Made by a program: the position numbers and the translations under genes | Shown here: positions 44,759 through 52,663 of the stretch, in pieces | How the letters are laid out: every line of letters begins with the position of its first letter | Numbering within the stretch: the first letter of the stretch is position 1 | Source: Acidobacteriota bacterium | GTDB lineage: Bacteria > Acidobacteriota > Blastocatellia > Pyrinomonadales > Pyrinomonadaceae | Assembly (NCBI GenBank): GCA_016716435.1 | Contig: JADJWI010000008.1 | Span: forward strand, 186,001-250,000 | Direction: 5' to 3' | DNA: 64,000 nucleotides | The notes under the pieces: generated by a model | What the model saw: only the letters and a program-made list of their open reading frames with translations | Told to the model about the DNA's origin: nothing | Database searches by the model: none

Positions 44759-46513
44759 ATGGAAAATGAAACCGTACCCAGCGCAAAGCCGAGCGGCTTT
44801 GTCGACCGTGCTTTGGATCTGATCGAGCGTATAGGCAACAAGCTGCCGGACCCGGCTGCGCTGTTCTTGATCTTGCTCTTTGTCGTCTGGATCTGTTCAG
44901 CAATATTTTCGGGAATGTCGTTCGCAGAGCTCGACCCGCGTTCACAGAAGCCGATCGTGGTCAACAATCTCCTGACCGGCACGGCGATCGCTACGTTTCT
45001 TTCGACGATGGTCTCGACCTTCATGGCATTCCCGCCGCTCGGTGTAGTTTTGCTTGCCCTGCTGGGTGTCGGCGTCGCTGAACATACCGGCTTTATCAAT
45101 GCTTCGCTCAAGGCTCTGCTCAACATCACGGCACCTTCGCTGCTGACGCCGATGGTGGTCTTCGTCGGCATTATTAGCCACACCGCGGTCGACGCCGGCT
45201 ATGTTCTGGTGATACCGCTCGGAGGCGTGATCTTTTATACGGCCGGCCGGCATCCTCTGGCAGGTATTGCGGCGGCATTCGCCGGAGTCTCGGGCGGATT
45301 TAGTGCGAATTTCATTCCGTCGAGTCTCGACCCGCTGCTCGCGGGTTTGACGCAAACGGGAGCACAGTTCATCAACGCGAGCTACGTCGTAAATCCGCTA
45401 TCAAACTGGTATTTTACGGCGGCCTCGACGCTGCTGCTCGTCGGGCTTGGTTGGTTTGTGACCGACAAGATAGTCGAACCGCGACTCAAGAAAACGACCG
45501 AGGTTGATGGCGACCCGGACGAGATGCCGAAGATGGAAACGCTTGGCCCGCAAGAAAAGAAAGGGCTTGTTGCCGGGCTCGTCACGCTTGTTGTCGGCCT
45601 CGCGATCCTTATTGCCGTTTCCTTGCCTGCAGATTCGATGTTCCGTTCGCCTGCCGGCTTTAAGGTGACGGCCGCTTCGGTCGAAAAGCTAAAAGCCGAA
45701 GGGATGCCCGAGGATGTCGCGCTCAAGCTTGGCCCGATCCTTGAACAAGAACTATTTGGGAAAACGGCGCTCGAAAATGCGGTGAAGGCCCGGCTTGGCG
45801 AAGAGAATGCAAAGACCTACGGTGCTGCGGTTGCAAAGAGTGCCGAGCCGGTCGCACCGCAGCTTACCGCAAATTCGGCCCCGCTGATGCTCTCGATCGT
45901 GCCGCTGATCTTTTTGCTGTTTTTGATTCCGGGCATCGTTTACGGAATTGTCGCAGGAACGGTCACGAGCCATCGCGACATAGTTGCGGGAATGAGCAAG
46001 TCGATGAGCACAATGGGCTACTATATTGTGCTTGCGTTCTTTGCGGCCCTTTTCATCGCGGCGTTCAATCAGTCAAATCTCGGTGCCTTGATGGCCGTTA
46101 AGGGGGCGAACTTTCTGCAGTGGCTGAACCTGCCAGTGCAGATCACGATCATCGGCATCATCTTGCTGACCGGGCTGCTGAACTTGGTCATCGGTTCCGC
46201 TTCCGCAAAATGGGCATTGCTCGCACCGATCTTTGTCCCACTCCTGATGCAGCTTGGGCTTTCGCCCGAGCTCGCACAAGCGGCCTATCGTATCGGCGAC
46301 TCAACGACAAATATCGTCACACCGCTGATGCCGTATTTCCCGCTCGTGGTCGTCTTTGCACAACGTTATGTTAAGGGCACCGGCATCGGCACGTTGATCT
46401 CGATAATGCTGCCGTTCACGGTCGTTTTCATGGTCTTCTGGATCATCTTCCTTATCGCATATTGGGTACTCGGCATTCCGCTCGGTGTTCAGGCTCCGTA
46501 CACGTATCCATAA
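44759..46513 (+). CDS. AbgT-family transporter
   Basis: The protein has 584 residues and about 11-13 membrane segments. AbgT signatures are IERIGNKLPDPAALFLIL at the N-terminus, GISHTAVDAGYVLVIPL-like sequence (here IISHTAVDAGYVLVIPLGG), GGFSANFIPSSLDPLLAGL and a C-terminal RIGDSTTNIVTPLMPYFPL. A hydrophilic insert of about 80 residues lies near 300-370 (SVEKLKAEGMPEDVALKL). Known members import p-aminobenzoyl-glutamate or export sulfonamides. Its place between preT and preA hints at a substrate tied to pyrimidine or beta-amino acid metabolism, but this is inference only. Confidence 0.88.
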   Translation: MENETVPSAKPSGFVDRALDLIERIGNKLPDPAALFLILLFVVWICSAIFSGMSFAELDPRSQKPIVVNNLLTGTAIATFLSTMVSTFMAFPPLGVVLLALLGVGVAEHTGFINASLKALLNITAPSLLTPMVVFVGIISHTAVDAGYVLVIPLGGVIFYTAGRHPLAGIAAAFAGVSGGFSANFIPSSLDPLLAGLTQTGAQFINASYVVNPLSNWYFTAASTLLLVGLGWFVTDKIVEPRLKKTTEVDGDPDEMPKMETLGPQEKKGLVAGLVTLVVGLAILIAVSLPADSMFRSPAGFKVTAASVEKLKAEGMPEDVALKLGPILEQELFGKTALENAVKARLGEENAKTYGAAVAKSAEPVAPQLTANSAPLMLSIVPLIFLLFLIPGIVYGIVAGTVTSHRDIVAGMSKSMSTMGYYIVLAFFAALFIAAFNQSNLGALMAVKGANFLQWLNLPVQITIIGIILLTGLLNLVIGSASAKWALLAPIFVPLLMQLGLSPELAQAAYRIGDSTTNIVTPLMPYFPLVVVFAQRYVKGTGIGTLISIMLPFTVVFMVFWIIFLIAYWVLGIPLGVQAPYTYP

Positions 46514-46548
46514 TTGAGGAAACAACAAATAAAAAGAGGGGTATTTCA

Positions 46549-47655
46549 ATGAGCATTGGCATTCGCTTTTCGTCGTTGTATTTTCGGCTCGGTTTTTCAG
46601 GGTTGGGATTTGCGATTCTCGCGTTGATCTCCATCGCGGCGGGTTCAGTTTCAGGACAAAAGATCGACGACAGTTTTACCTACTTTAGGGCTGACGCGAT
46701 AAATGGGCCGAACAATACGTACCGATGGAACTTGATACCGGAAATAAATATTCCGGGTGCCGCGAAAGGGAGCCCGCTTCGCATTGTTCTAAAGCAAAAC
46801 GGAAAGGAGGTTTATTCTCACACGTGTAACCTTGCGGGCGAAACAGGTACGCAGACTCAGGCGTGTGTTCCACGTAACAATTCGATCGCGGAAACGGGAC
46901 TGTTCAACGTAGAGGTGTTTCTTAACGACAAACTGTTGCGGACCTACAAGATCGACATTCGGAAGACGACCAAGCAGAATAACCGCCGTCCTGAATTCTA
47001 TATCCAAAGGCATGCTGATGCGGCCGTCGCTTATTTGAGCAAGAGTATCGCAAACGTACTTGTGCTCAACATGGTTTTTTCCCCCGTCGAGGACTATGGG
47101 AAAACATTTGGGTATAACATCGCTCTCAAGTGCACAGCGAATGGCAGTCCGATAGTATTCGGTGACAAGCTGACCAATTTTAAGCAGGCCGCGAATAAGG
47201 TTACCAGCGGATTTACTGAGATCCGAGATCCGAAGGCAGGCATCCTACGAGACACCATTAGGTTCGATCAAATGGCGATCCAACTTCCATTGACCCTGGG
47301 CCCTGTCAATATCTCGTTTGCACCGGGACGAGGATGGCCCGATGCAGCCAAAACGTCTGGAAAATGGCAGTGCGATGTGTACGGTGAAAAGACCAACGAG
47401 GTATTCCGAACATTTCGTTTTGAGGTTGCTGGAGGCACTGTCATTCCGCATCCTGAGCAGCGTTCCGGCAATGTAAATCTCGACAAAGACAAATGGCTGA
47501 TCGATTTGGAGATACCGAAAGGAGGCAGCGCGATCGATAAACGACTTCTTCCTTCGCCCAACGCCGGACTTTTCTTCGGGATTCCGTGGTCAACGGCCGA
47601 AGGGAAAGCGATGGCCGGACGGATGTCGAAGAAAGGTGAGGCATTTCCAAATTAG
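46549..47655 (+). CDS. Hypothetical secreted protein
   Basis: The start chosen is ATG 46549 after AGAGGGG; an in-frame upstream codon at 46462 would overlap the transporter gene and hide the signal peptide (hydrophobic core LGFAILALISIAAG, cleavage near VSGQK). The mature protein of about 330 residues contains scattered cysteines (YSHTCNLAGE, QACVP, KWQCDVYG) that could form disulfides. Its first part (IPGAAKGSPLRIVLKQNGKE) resembles immunoglobulin-like strands. No family is recognised. The next gene begins around its stop. Confidence 0.65.
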   Translation: MSIGIRFSSLYFRLGFSGLGFAILALISIAAGSVSGQKIDDSFTYFRADAINGPNNTYRWNLIPEINIPGAAKGSPLRIVLKQNGKEVYSHTCNLAGETGTQTQACVPRNNSIAETGLFNVEVFLNDKLLRTYKIDIRKTTKQNNRRPEFYIQRHADAAVAYLSKSIANVLVLNMVFSPVEDYGKTFGYNIALKCTANGSPIVFGDKLTNFKQAANKVTSGFTEIRDPKAGILRDTIRFDQMAIQLPLTLGPVNISFAPGRGWPDAAKTSGKWQCDVYGEKTNEVFRTFRFEVAGGTVIPHPEQRSGNVNLDKDKWLIDLEIPKGGSAIDKRLLPSPNAGLFFGIPWSTAEGKAMAGRMSKKGEAFPN

Positions 47656-47681
47656 TGCAGAGGCACGTTAGGCTGCTCACA

Positions 47682-48179
47682 ATGTCGAATTATTACAAGA
47701 TCGAGGGTGAGAATGAGTTCGCCTATTTTCGCGCGAATGTTAACCAACTGCGGCAGGCTCTCGATGGTGACCGATTGTGGGCAGTGCGGATGATGGAAAC
47801 CGGTATTCCGTTTGAACTCGGTAGGTATTGGGAGGTCACTCGTCGAGCGTTGCTCTGTCCGTCCAAGATCGAAAAGCACGGCGAATATTTTTTTAGGGGC
47901 CGAGGAACCCTTTACTTCTGCTATCAGGTTGAGGCTGTCGGCGACAATGTATCGCGGATCGTTCCGTTGGGAAACATGTCGCTCGGAAGAAAGATCGCTA
48001 TGCCTTGCGCTCTTCTTCTGATCTTTGTTTTACCCGTTGTTTTTACGCCGCTCTTCTATCTATATTGGAATTGGGAGACGAAGAGGCATTCGAAGGATAA
48101 GTTGAGAGCTTTTTGTCATTATTTGGAAACAAAAGTTACGGGATCGATTCGAGAATCAAAAGGAGGGAAATTAAAATGA
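47682..48179 (+). CDS. Hypothetical protein with one C-terminal membrane segment
   Basis: I favour ATG 47682 (MSNYYKIEGENEF), although GTG 47655 is in frame and would add nine residues. The protein is about 165 residues with a soluble N-terminal part (RYWEVTRRALLCPSKIEKHG, YFFRGRGTLYFCYQVEA) and one strong membrane segment near residues 115-138 (CALLLIFVLPVVFTPLFYLY). Its gene overlaps the following lipoprotein gene by four bases. No function is recognised. Confidence 0.55.
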   Translation: MSNYYKIEGENEFAYFRANVNQLRQALDGDRLWAVRMMETGIPFELGRYWEVTRRALLCPSKIEKHGEYFFRGRGTLYFCYQVEAVGDNVSRIVPLGNMSLGRKIAMPCALLLIFVLPVVFTPLFYLYWNWETKRHSKDKLRAFCHYLETKVTGSIRESKGGKLK

Positions 48180-48583
48180 GATCCGTTGAGTCAAGAATCA
48201 ATTTACTTTTCATTTTGCTCATCTTGCTGGCCGTTTCACTTGGGTGTCTGGGGCCGAGTTCAAGTAGCACGCAATGTGAGGGTACAGTAAAGGTCAACGG
48301 AAAGACTTACACCGGACAGGCGAAGGATGAAGAACAGGCCGGGTTAAATGCTTGCAACAAGTACTGCCTCGAAGAGGATGAGCGTGCGAAAGGAATGGTT
48401 CAAGACTGGCTTGCCTCGGGCGCGGCGGCTGAATTCGAACGGAAAATGAAAAGGAAGCCGACGAAGGAAGACGCAGTGATCGAGGACAAAGCGATCCTCG
48501 ATTACGTCACCAAGAACTGTGCTTCGAAGTGTAAGACCGAGGCCAACAAGAATAGGCACACGTTGGAAACGGAGTGTAAGTAA
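48176..48583 (+). CDS. Small lipoprotein with conserved cysteines
   Basis: ATG 48176 is preceded by a perfect AGGAGG nine bases away, which overrides the upstream in-frame codon at 48113. The 135-residue product has a lipobox (AVSLGC). After that come CEGTVKVNGKTYTGQAKDEE, NACNKYCLEEDE and a C-terminal CASKCKTEANKN, giving six mature cysteines that could pair. It could be a small envelope protein; the function is unknown. It overlaps the previous gene by four bases and precedes preA. Confidence 0.72.
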   Translation: MRSVESRINLLFILLILLAVSLGCLGPSSSSTQCEGTVKVNGKTYTGQAKDEEQAGLNACNKYCLEEDERAKGMVQDWLASGAAAEFERKMKRKPTKEDAVIEDKAILDYVTKNCASKCKTEANKNRHTLETECK

Positions 48584-48605
48584 AATCAAGTGAAAACTGT
48601 TGTTA

Positions 48606-49850
48606 ATGGCCGACCTTAGTAGCAATTTTGCAGGAATAAGATCGCCGAATCCTTTTTGGTTGGCGAGCGCTCCGCCGACGAATATGGGTTCGATGGTCGA
48701 GCGCGCTTTTGATGCGGGTTGGGGCGGGGCGGTTTGGAAGACGCTGGGTGAGCCGATCGTCAATGTTTCATCGCGGCTGGCTGCGATCGATCATGGAGCG
48801 ATGCGGATGATTGGGCTCAACAACATCGAGCTGATCACCGACCGGCCGCTTGAAGTAAATCTTAGAGAGATCGCCGCGTGCAAGAAAAAATATCCCGATC
48901 ATGCTCTGATCGTCTCGCTGATGGTCGAATCGAAACGCGAGGCCTGGCACGAGATCGTTAAGCGTTCACAGGATACGGGATGCGACGGGCTTGAGCTAAA
49001 CTTCGGCTGCCCGCACGGAATGAGCGAACGCGGCATGGGCGCCGCGATGGGGCAGGTGCCCGAATACACCTCCATGGTCACTGAGTGGGTGAAAGAGGTT
49101 GCCGATGTTCCGGTTATCGTCAAGCTTACGCCAAACGTTACGAACATTGTCCCACCGGCGAAGGCCGCGTTGAGGGGCGGTGCCGACGCTGTTTCGCTGA
49201 TCAACACTATCAACTCGATAATGGGCGTCGATCTGGACACGATGGTCCCGCACCCGAACGTCAACGGCATGGCCGCCCACGGCGGGTATTGCGGTCCGGC
49301 GGTCAAACCGATCGCGCTTAATATGGTAAGCGAGCTTGCCCGTGATGCGGAATTCACGATCCCGATCAGCGGCATCGGAGGCATTTCGTCGTGGCGTGAT
49401 GCGGTTGAATTTATGCTGCTCGGTGCGGGGAATGTGCAGGTCTGCACCGCCGTTATGCACTACGGCTATCGGATCGTCGAAGACATGATCGACGGCTTAA
49501 ATAATTACCTCGATGAAAAGGGAATTGCGTCCGTCAACGACATCATCGGGAAGTCGGTGCCGCGGGTGACCGATTGGGGACGCCTCGATTTAAACTACGT
49601 CGTTAAGGCCCACGTTAACGAGGAACATTGCATTCGCTGCAATCTTTGCTACGTCGCGTGCGAAGATGGAGCCCATCAGTCGTTCGAGTTTGTCGAATCG
49701 AATGGCCATCGCTATCCGCGGGTCATCGAGGAAGAATGCGTCGGCTGCAATCTTTGTGCTCTTATCTGCCCGTCGCCCGGGGCGATCACGATGGAACGCC
49801 GCGACGACGGCTCAAATCCGCAAACCTGGCGTGAGCGAACTACGTCGTGA
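48606..49850 (+). CDS. preA: Dihydropyrimidine dehydrogenase catalytic subunit PreA
   Basis: ATG 48606 gives MADLSSNFAGIRSPNPFWLA, the normal start of the DHOD-like TIM barrel that binds FMN; the in-frame TTG six bases upstream is unlikely. The 414-residue protein contains the NFGCPHGMSERGMGAAMGQ active-site loop and, at the C-terminus, two [4Fe-4S] sites (C342, C345, C348, C352 and C378, C381, C384, C388). It reduces uracil and thymine to dihydro forms with electrons from PreT. In mammalian dihydropyrimidine dehydrogenase the loop carries a catalytic cysteine (GLACGQ); here the aligned residue is Met (GAAMGQ). Confidence 0.93.
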   Translation: MADLSSNFAGIRSPNPFWLASAPPTNMGSMVERAFDAGWGGAVWKTLGEPIVNVSSRLAAIDHGAMRMIGLNNIELITDRPLEVNLREIAACKKKYPDHALIVSLMVESKREAWHEIVKRSQDTGCDGLELNFGCPHGMSERGMGAAMGQVPEYTSMVTEWVKEVADVPVIVKLTPNVTNIVPPAKAALRGGADAVSLINTINSIMGVDLDTMVPHPNVNGMAAHGGYCGPAVKPIALNMVSELARDAEFTIPISGIGGISSWRDAVEFMLLGAGNVQVCTAVMHYGYRIVEDMIDGLNNYLDEKGIASVNDIIGKSVPRVTDWGRLDLNYVVKAHVNEEHCIRCNLCYVACEDGAHQSFEFVESNGHRYPRVIEEECVGCNLCALICPSPGAITMERRDDGSNPQTWRERTTS

Positions 49851-49900
49851 TGATCTGTCCCAATTGGCGATTGGGCAATTTTCAATTGACAATTGGAAGA

Positions 49901-50962
49901 TCAGATGCTGCCTTTACCAATTGAATTGGCGGCGATTCTCCCGAGTGCTGCTACGAACCGGTTGAAGTTCGAGAAACGCTGATCGCTCGTTAAACCTTTT
50001 GCGAATCGAGCGTAGATCTGCTGAGCGATGACGGCGATCTTGAACGTGCCGAAGACGTAGTAGAAAAGCAGGTCGGGAAGTTCGCGGCCGGACGCCTCCG
50101 CATACATATCGGCGAGGTCGCGGCGAGTGAAGTTTTCCATCAGCACCCGCGGGTTGAACGGCATATTCATCAACTCCTCGCCGGCATCGGGCGACATCCA
50201 ATAACCGAGCGTTGTGCCGAGGTCCATCAACGGGTCGCCGAGCGTGACCATTTCCCAGTCGATCACGGCGGCGACTCTGGTCAGGTCGTCGATATCGAGC
50301 ATGATGTTGTCAAACTTGTAATCATTGTGGATAAGAGCGGCGCCGAATTCCGGCGGCACATTCTCGCCGAGCCATTTCATTGCCGCCTCTAGTTCGGGGT
50401 GCTCATCCGTCTTTGCCGCGATGTATCTTTTTGTCCAACCATCGACCTGCCGACGATTATAGCCTTTCGGCTTTCCGAGCTCGGCAAGTCCGGCAAATTC
50501 AAAATCGACTTTGTGAAGATCGGCGAGTCCACGGATAAAGCTTCGGCAGAGCTTTGCCTTCTTTTCCTTTGAAGACGCGATGGTTTGGGGCAGCGTGCCG
50601 CGGATCACGATCCCCTCGCGTTTCTCCATCAGATAAAACTCGGCACCGATCACTGATTCTTCATCACAGAAAAAGATCGGCTCCGGGGCAGGCGGATAGG
50701 CAATGCCGAGTTTTGACAAGACGTCAAACTCGCGCCGCATATCGTGAGCCGTCTTGACCGTATTGCCGAAGGGCGGCCTTCGCAATACGTATTCGGTCGA
50801 ACCCAGCCGAATGAGGTAGGTCAGGTTCGAACTCCCGGCAGGGTATTGAAGTATCTCAAGTTCCGAAAATGGAGTTGGCAGCCGGCTCCTTAAGTACCCC
50901 TCAAGTCGTTCGCTATCAAGTTCCTCTCCCGGGCGGGGTTGCTGTGCTTTATCGTTAATCAT
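49901..50962 (-). CDS. Aminoglycoside-phosphotransferase-like kinase of acyl-CoA dehydrogenase neighbourhoods
   Basis: The protein has 353 residues with an APH fold. HNDYKFDN supplies the catalytic aspartate D214, and VIDWEMVTLGDP supplies the metal-binding D235. N-terminal strands (YPAGSSNLTYLIRLG, YVLRRPP) form the nucleotide site. In ACAD10/ACAD11 and many bacterial clusters such a kinase is linked with an acyl-CoA dehydrogenase and acts on 4-hydroxy acids, phosphorylating the hydroxyl before elimination. An acyl-CoA dehydrogenase gene diverges from it here, which strongly supports that role rather than antibiotic resistance. Confidence 0.85.
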   Translation of the reverse strand: MINDKAQQPRPGEELDSERLEGYLRSRLPTPFSELEILQYPAGSSNLTYLIRLGSTEYVLRRPPFGNTVKTAHDMRREFDVLSKLGIAYPPAPEPIFFCDEESVIGAEFYLMEKREGIVIRGTLPQTIASSKEKKAKLCRSFIRGLADLHKVDFEFAGLAELGKPKGYNRRQVDGWTKRYIAAKTDEHPELEAAMKWLGENVPPEFGAALIHNDYKFDNIMLDIDDLTRVAAVIDWEMVTLGDPLMDLGTTLGYWMSPDAGEELMNMPFNPRVLMENFTRRDLADMYAEASGRELPDLLFYYVFGTFKIAVIAQQIYARFAKGLTSDQRFSNFNRFVAALGRIAANSIGKGSI

Positions 50963-51004
50963 TCGTGATCGTTAGGCCGTAGGCTGTGGTAATCTGTGGC
51001 GAAT

Positions 51005-52204
51005 ATGGACTTCGATTATTCTGCAAAAACGGCTGAACTGCAAAAGCGGCTCGCGGCATTCATGGATGAGTACGTCTATCCGAACGAGCAGCGGTATCAC
51101 GACGAAGTGAACTCGGGCGACCGTTGGCAGCCGCTTTCGCTGATCGAGGAGCTCAAATACGAAGCAAAAAAGCAGGGCCTGTGGAACCTATTTCTGCCGG
51201 GCGTTTCAGGGCTAACGAATCTCGAGTACGCACCTCTCGCAGAGATGATGGGTCGCGTCGTTTGGGCGTCCGAGGTATTCAATTGCTCGGCTCCGGACAC
51301 GGGGAATATGGAGGTGCTGCATCTTTATGGAACTGAAGAGCAGAAAGAAGAGTGGTTGCGGCCATTGCTTAGTGGAGAGATCCGTTCATGCTTCGCGATG
51401 ACCGAGCCCGATGTCGCGTCGTCCGATGCGACGAATATTGAGGCGTCGATCGTCGCGGACGGCGAAGATTATATTCTCAACGGCAGAAAATGGTGGTCGA
51501 CCGGTGCGGGCGATAAGAGATGCAAGCTAGCGATCTTTATGGGCAAGACCGACCCGCAGGCTCCAAGACATTTGCAGCAGTCAATGATCCTCGTCCCGAT
51601 GGATGCTGAAGGCGTAAAGGTCGAGCGGCTGCTGAATGTCTTTGGCTTCGATGATGCGCCGAATGGCCACGCCGAAGTTTCCTTCACAAATGTCCGCGTC
51701 CCGAAGAGCAACATTCTTCTCGGCGAAGGCCGTGGATTCGAGATCGCACAGGGGCGGCTTGGGCCGGGGCGTGTTCATCATTGTATGCGTCTGATCGGCG
51801 TCGCCGAACGCTCGCTGGAACTGATGATCGAGCGAGCAGCGTCGCGAGTCGCCTTCGGCAAGCCAATCGTCGAGCAAGGCGTTGTCCGGCAATGGATCGC
51901 CGATGCACGATGCGCGATCGATCAGGCACGCCTGCTTGTCCTTAAGGCGGCATGGAAAATGGACACGGCCGGAAACAAGGCCGCCCGGAAAGAGATCGCG
52001 ATGATAAAGGCGGTTGCTCCGCGAATGGCGCTTGAGGTCATCGACCGTGCGATCCAGGCACATGGCGGCGGTGGCGTTTCGCAGGATCATCCGCTTGCGA
52101 GCTTCTGGATCTACGCACGTTCTCTGCGGCTTGCGGACGGCCCGGATGAAGTTCATCTAGCGTCGATCGCGAAAATGGAGATCGCTGAAAACCGGACGAA
52201 CTGA
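51005..52204 (+). CDS. Acyl-CoA dehydrogenase, ACAD10/11-like
   Basis: The ATG at 51005 gives MDFDYSAKTAELQKRLAAFM; a GTG nine bases upstream is an alternative. The 399-residue protein has the FAMTEPDVASSDATNIEASI signature of the FAD-binding region and an AHGGGGVSQDHPLA segment. The C-terminal YARSLRLADGPDEVHLASIA is also typical. It belongs to the branch of large-substrate or 4-hydroxyacyl-CoA enzymes related to ACAD10/11. With the divergent APH-like kinase it probably handles 4-hydroxyacyl-CoA or other unusual acyl chains. Confidence 0.9.
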   Translation: MDFDYSAKTAELQKRLAAFMDEYVYPNEQRYHDEVNSGDRWQPLSLIEELKYEAKKQGLWNLFLPGVSGLTNLEYAPLAEMMGRVVWASEVFNCSAPDTGNMEVLHLYGTEEQKEEWLRPLLSGEIRSCFAMTEPDVASSDATNIEASIVADGEDYILNGRKWWSTGAGDKRCKLAIFMGKTDPQAPRHLQQSMILVPMDAEGVKVERLLNVFGFDDAPNGHAEVSFTNVRVPKSNILLGEGRGFEIAQGRLGPGRVHHCMRLIGVAERSLELMIERAASRVAFGKPIVEQGVVRQWIADARCAIDQARLLVLKAAWKMDTAGNKAARKEIAMIKAVAPRMALEVIDRAIQAHGGGGVSQDHPLASFWIYARSLRLADGPDEVHLASIAKMEIAENRTN

Positions 52205-52334
52205 CAACACCGCGGGCCAGGTTTTACCTTTGCGTTTTCCTTCGAATAGTGATCACCAATTCCCAACCGAAATTCACGGGTCGGTCAATTTGATGGCATT
52301 TCTTTCACGGTGTGTTCAACATGACAAAAAAGTG

Positions 52335-52363
52335 TTGACAAATGTTTTTCTTTCCTGTAACTT
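52335..52363 (+). promoter_or_regulatory. Candidate sigma-70-type promoter for the pil operon
   Basis: TTGACA (a perfect -35) is followed after 17 bases by TAACTT, a weak -10 (three of six consensus matches). Transcription would begin near 52370 and give a leader of about 290 bases. No competing candidate was seen closer to pilM. Confidence 0.35.
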
Positions 52364-52474
52364 TATCTCACGGTGGTCAAAAACTGCCGTCACCCATCGC
52401 CACCCGATGCGAACCATTACAACAGAATACATATCGACCGCTTGCTCTTCGTAGCTGTCGCAACAGACTCAAGA

Positions 52475-52592
52475 CGAAACGATCTCGATTCACTGCCTTC
52501 AGTTGGCCTGTCCTGAAAATCGCCCTTCCGATGCAGTAGATCAATCAAACGGTGGCAAGAAAATCTTAAATCGGTGCCTCGAGATCGTTTCG
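52475..52592 (+). repeat. Long-range inverted repeat in the pil leader
   Basis: CGAAACGATCTCGA at 52475-52488 is the exact reverse complement of 52579-52592, and pairing continues beyond a two-base mismatch (CAC with GTG). The arms enclose 90 bases. In RNA this could close a multi-stem leader structure about 70 bases before pilM; as DNA it could bind a dimeric regulator at two sites. Confidence 0.55.
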
Positions 52593-52663
52593 CTTAGTTC
52601 CCCTAATTTTGAATCCCAACGTCCCAAAAACAGGTAACCCCGTCCAATAGGAGCTTAATAACA

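Larger units (their letters stand above)
52205..52663 (+). other. Leader and promoter region of the pil operon
   Basis: This 459-base gap has no convincing gene. It contains a possible promoter at 52335-52363 and two 14-base arms of a perfect inverted repeat 90 bases apart. AGGAG lies ten bases before the pilM ATG. Short ORFs here lack family likeness and ribosome binding sites. The long leader suggests post-transcriptional control of the pilus genes, but I cannot match it to a known riboswitch class. Confidence 0.5.

Noticed and set aside
46462..46548. Extended N-terminus for the secreted protein following the AbgT gene
   Set aside because: It overlaps the transporter gene, places 29 residues before a clear signal peptide and ignores the AGAGGGG site before ATG 46549.
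49901..50962. Aminoglycoside resistance kinase
   Set aside because: The fold is shared, but the divergent acyl-CoA dehydrogenase and the ACAD10/11-like sequence indicate hydroxy-acid metabolism.
52370..52663. c-di-GMP (GEMM) riboswitch in the pil leader
   Set aside because: The characteristic conserved core and tetraloop-receptor stems could not be found; only a long inverted repeat is visible.
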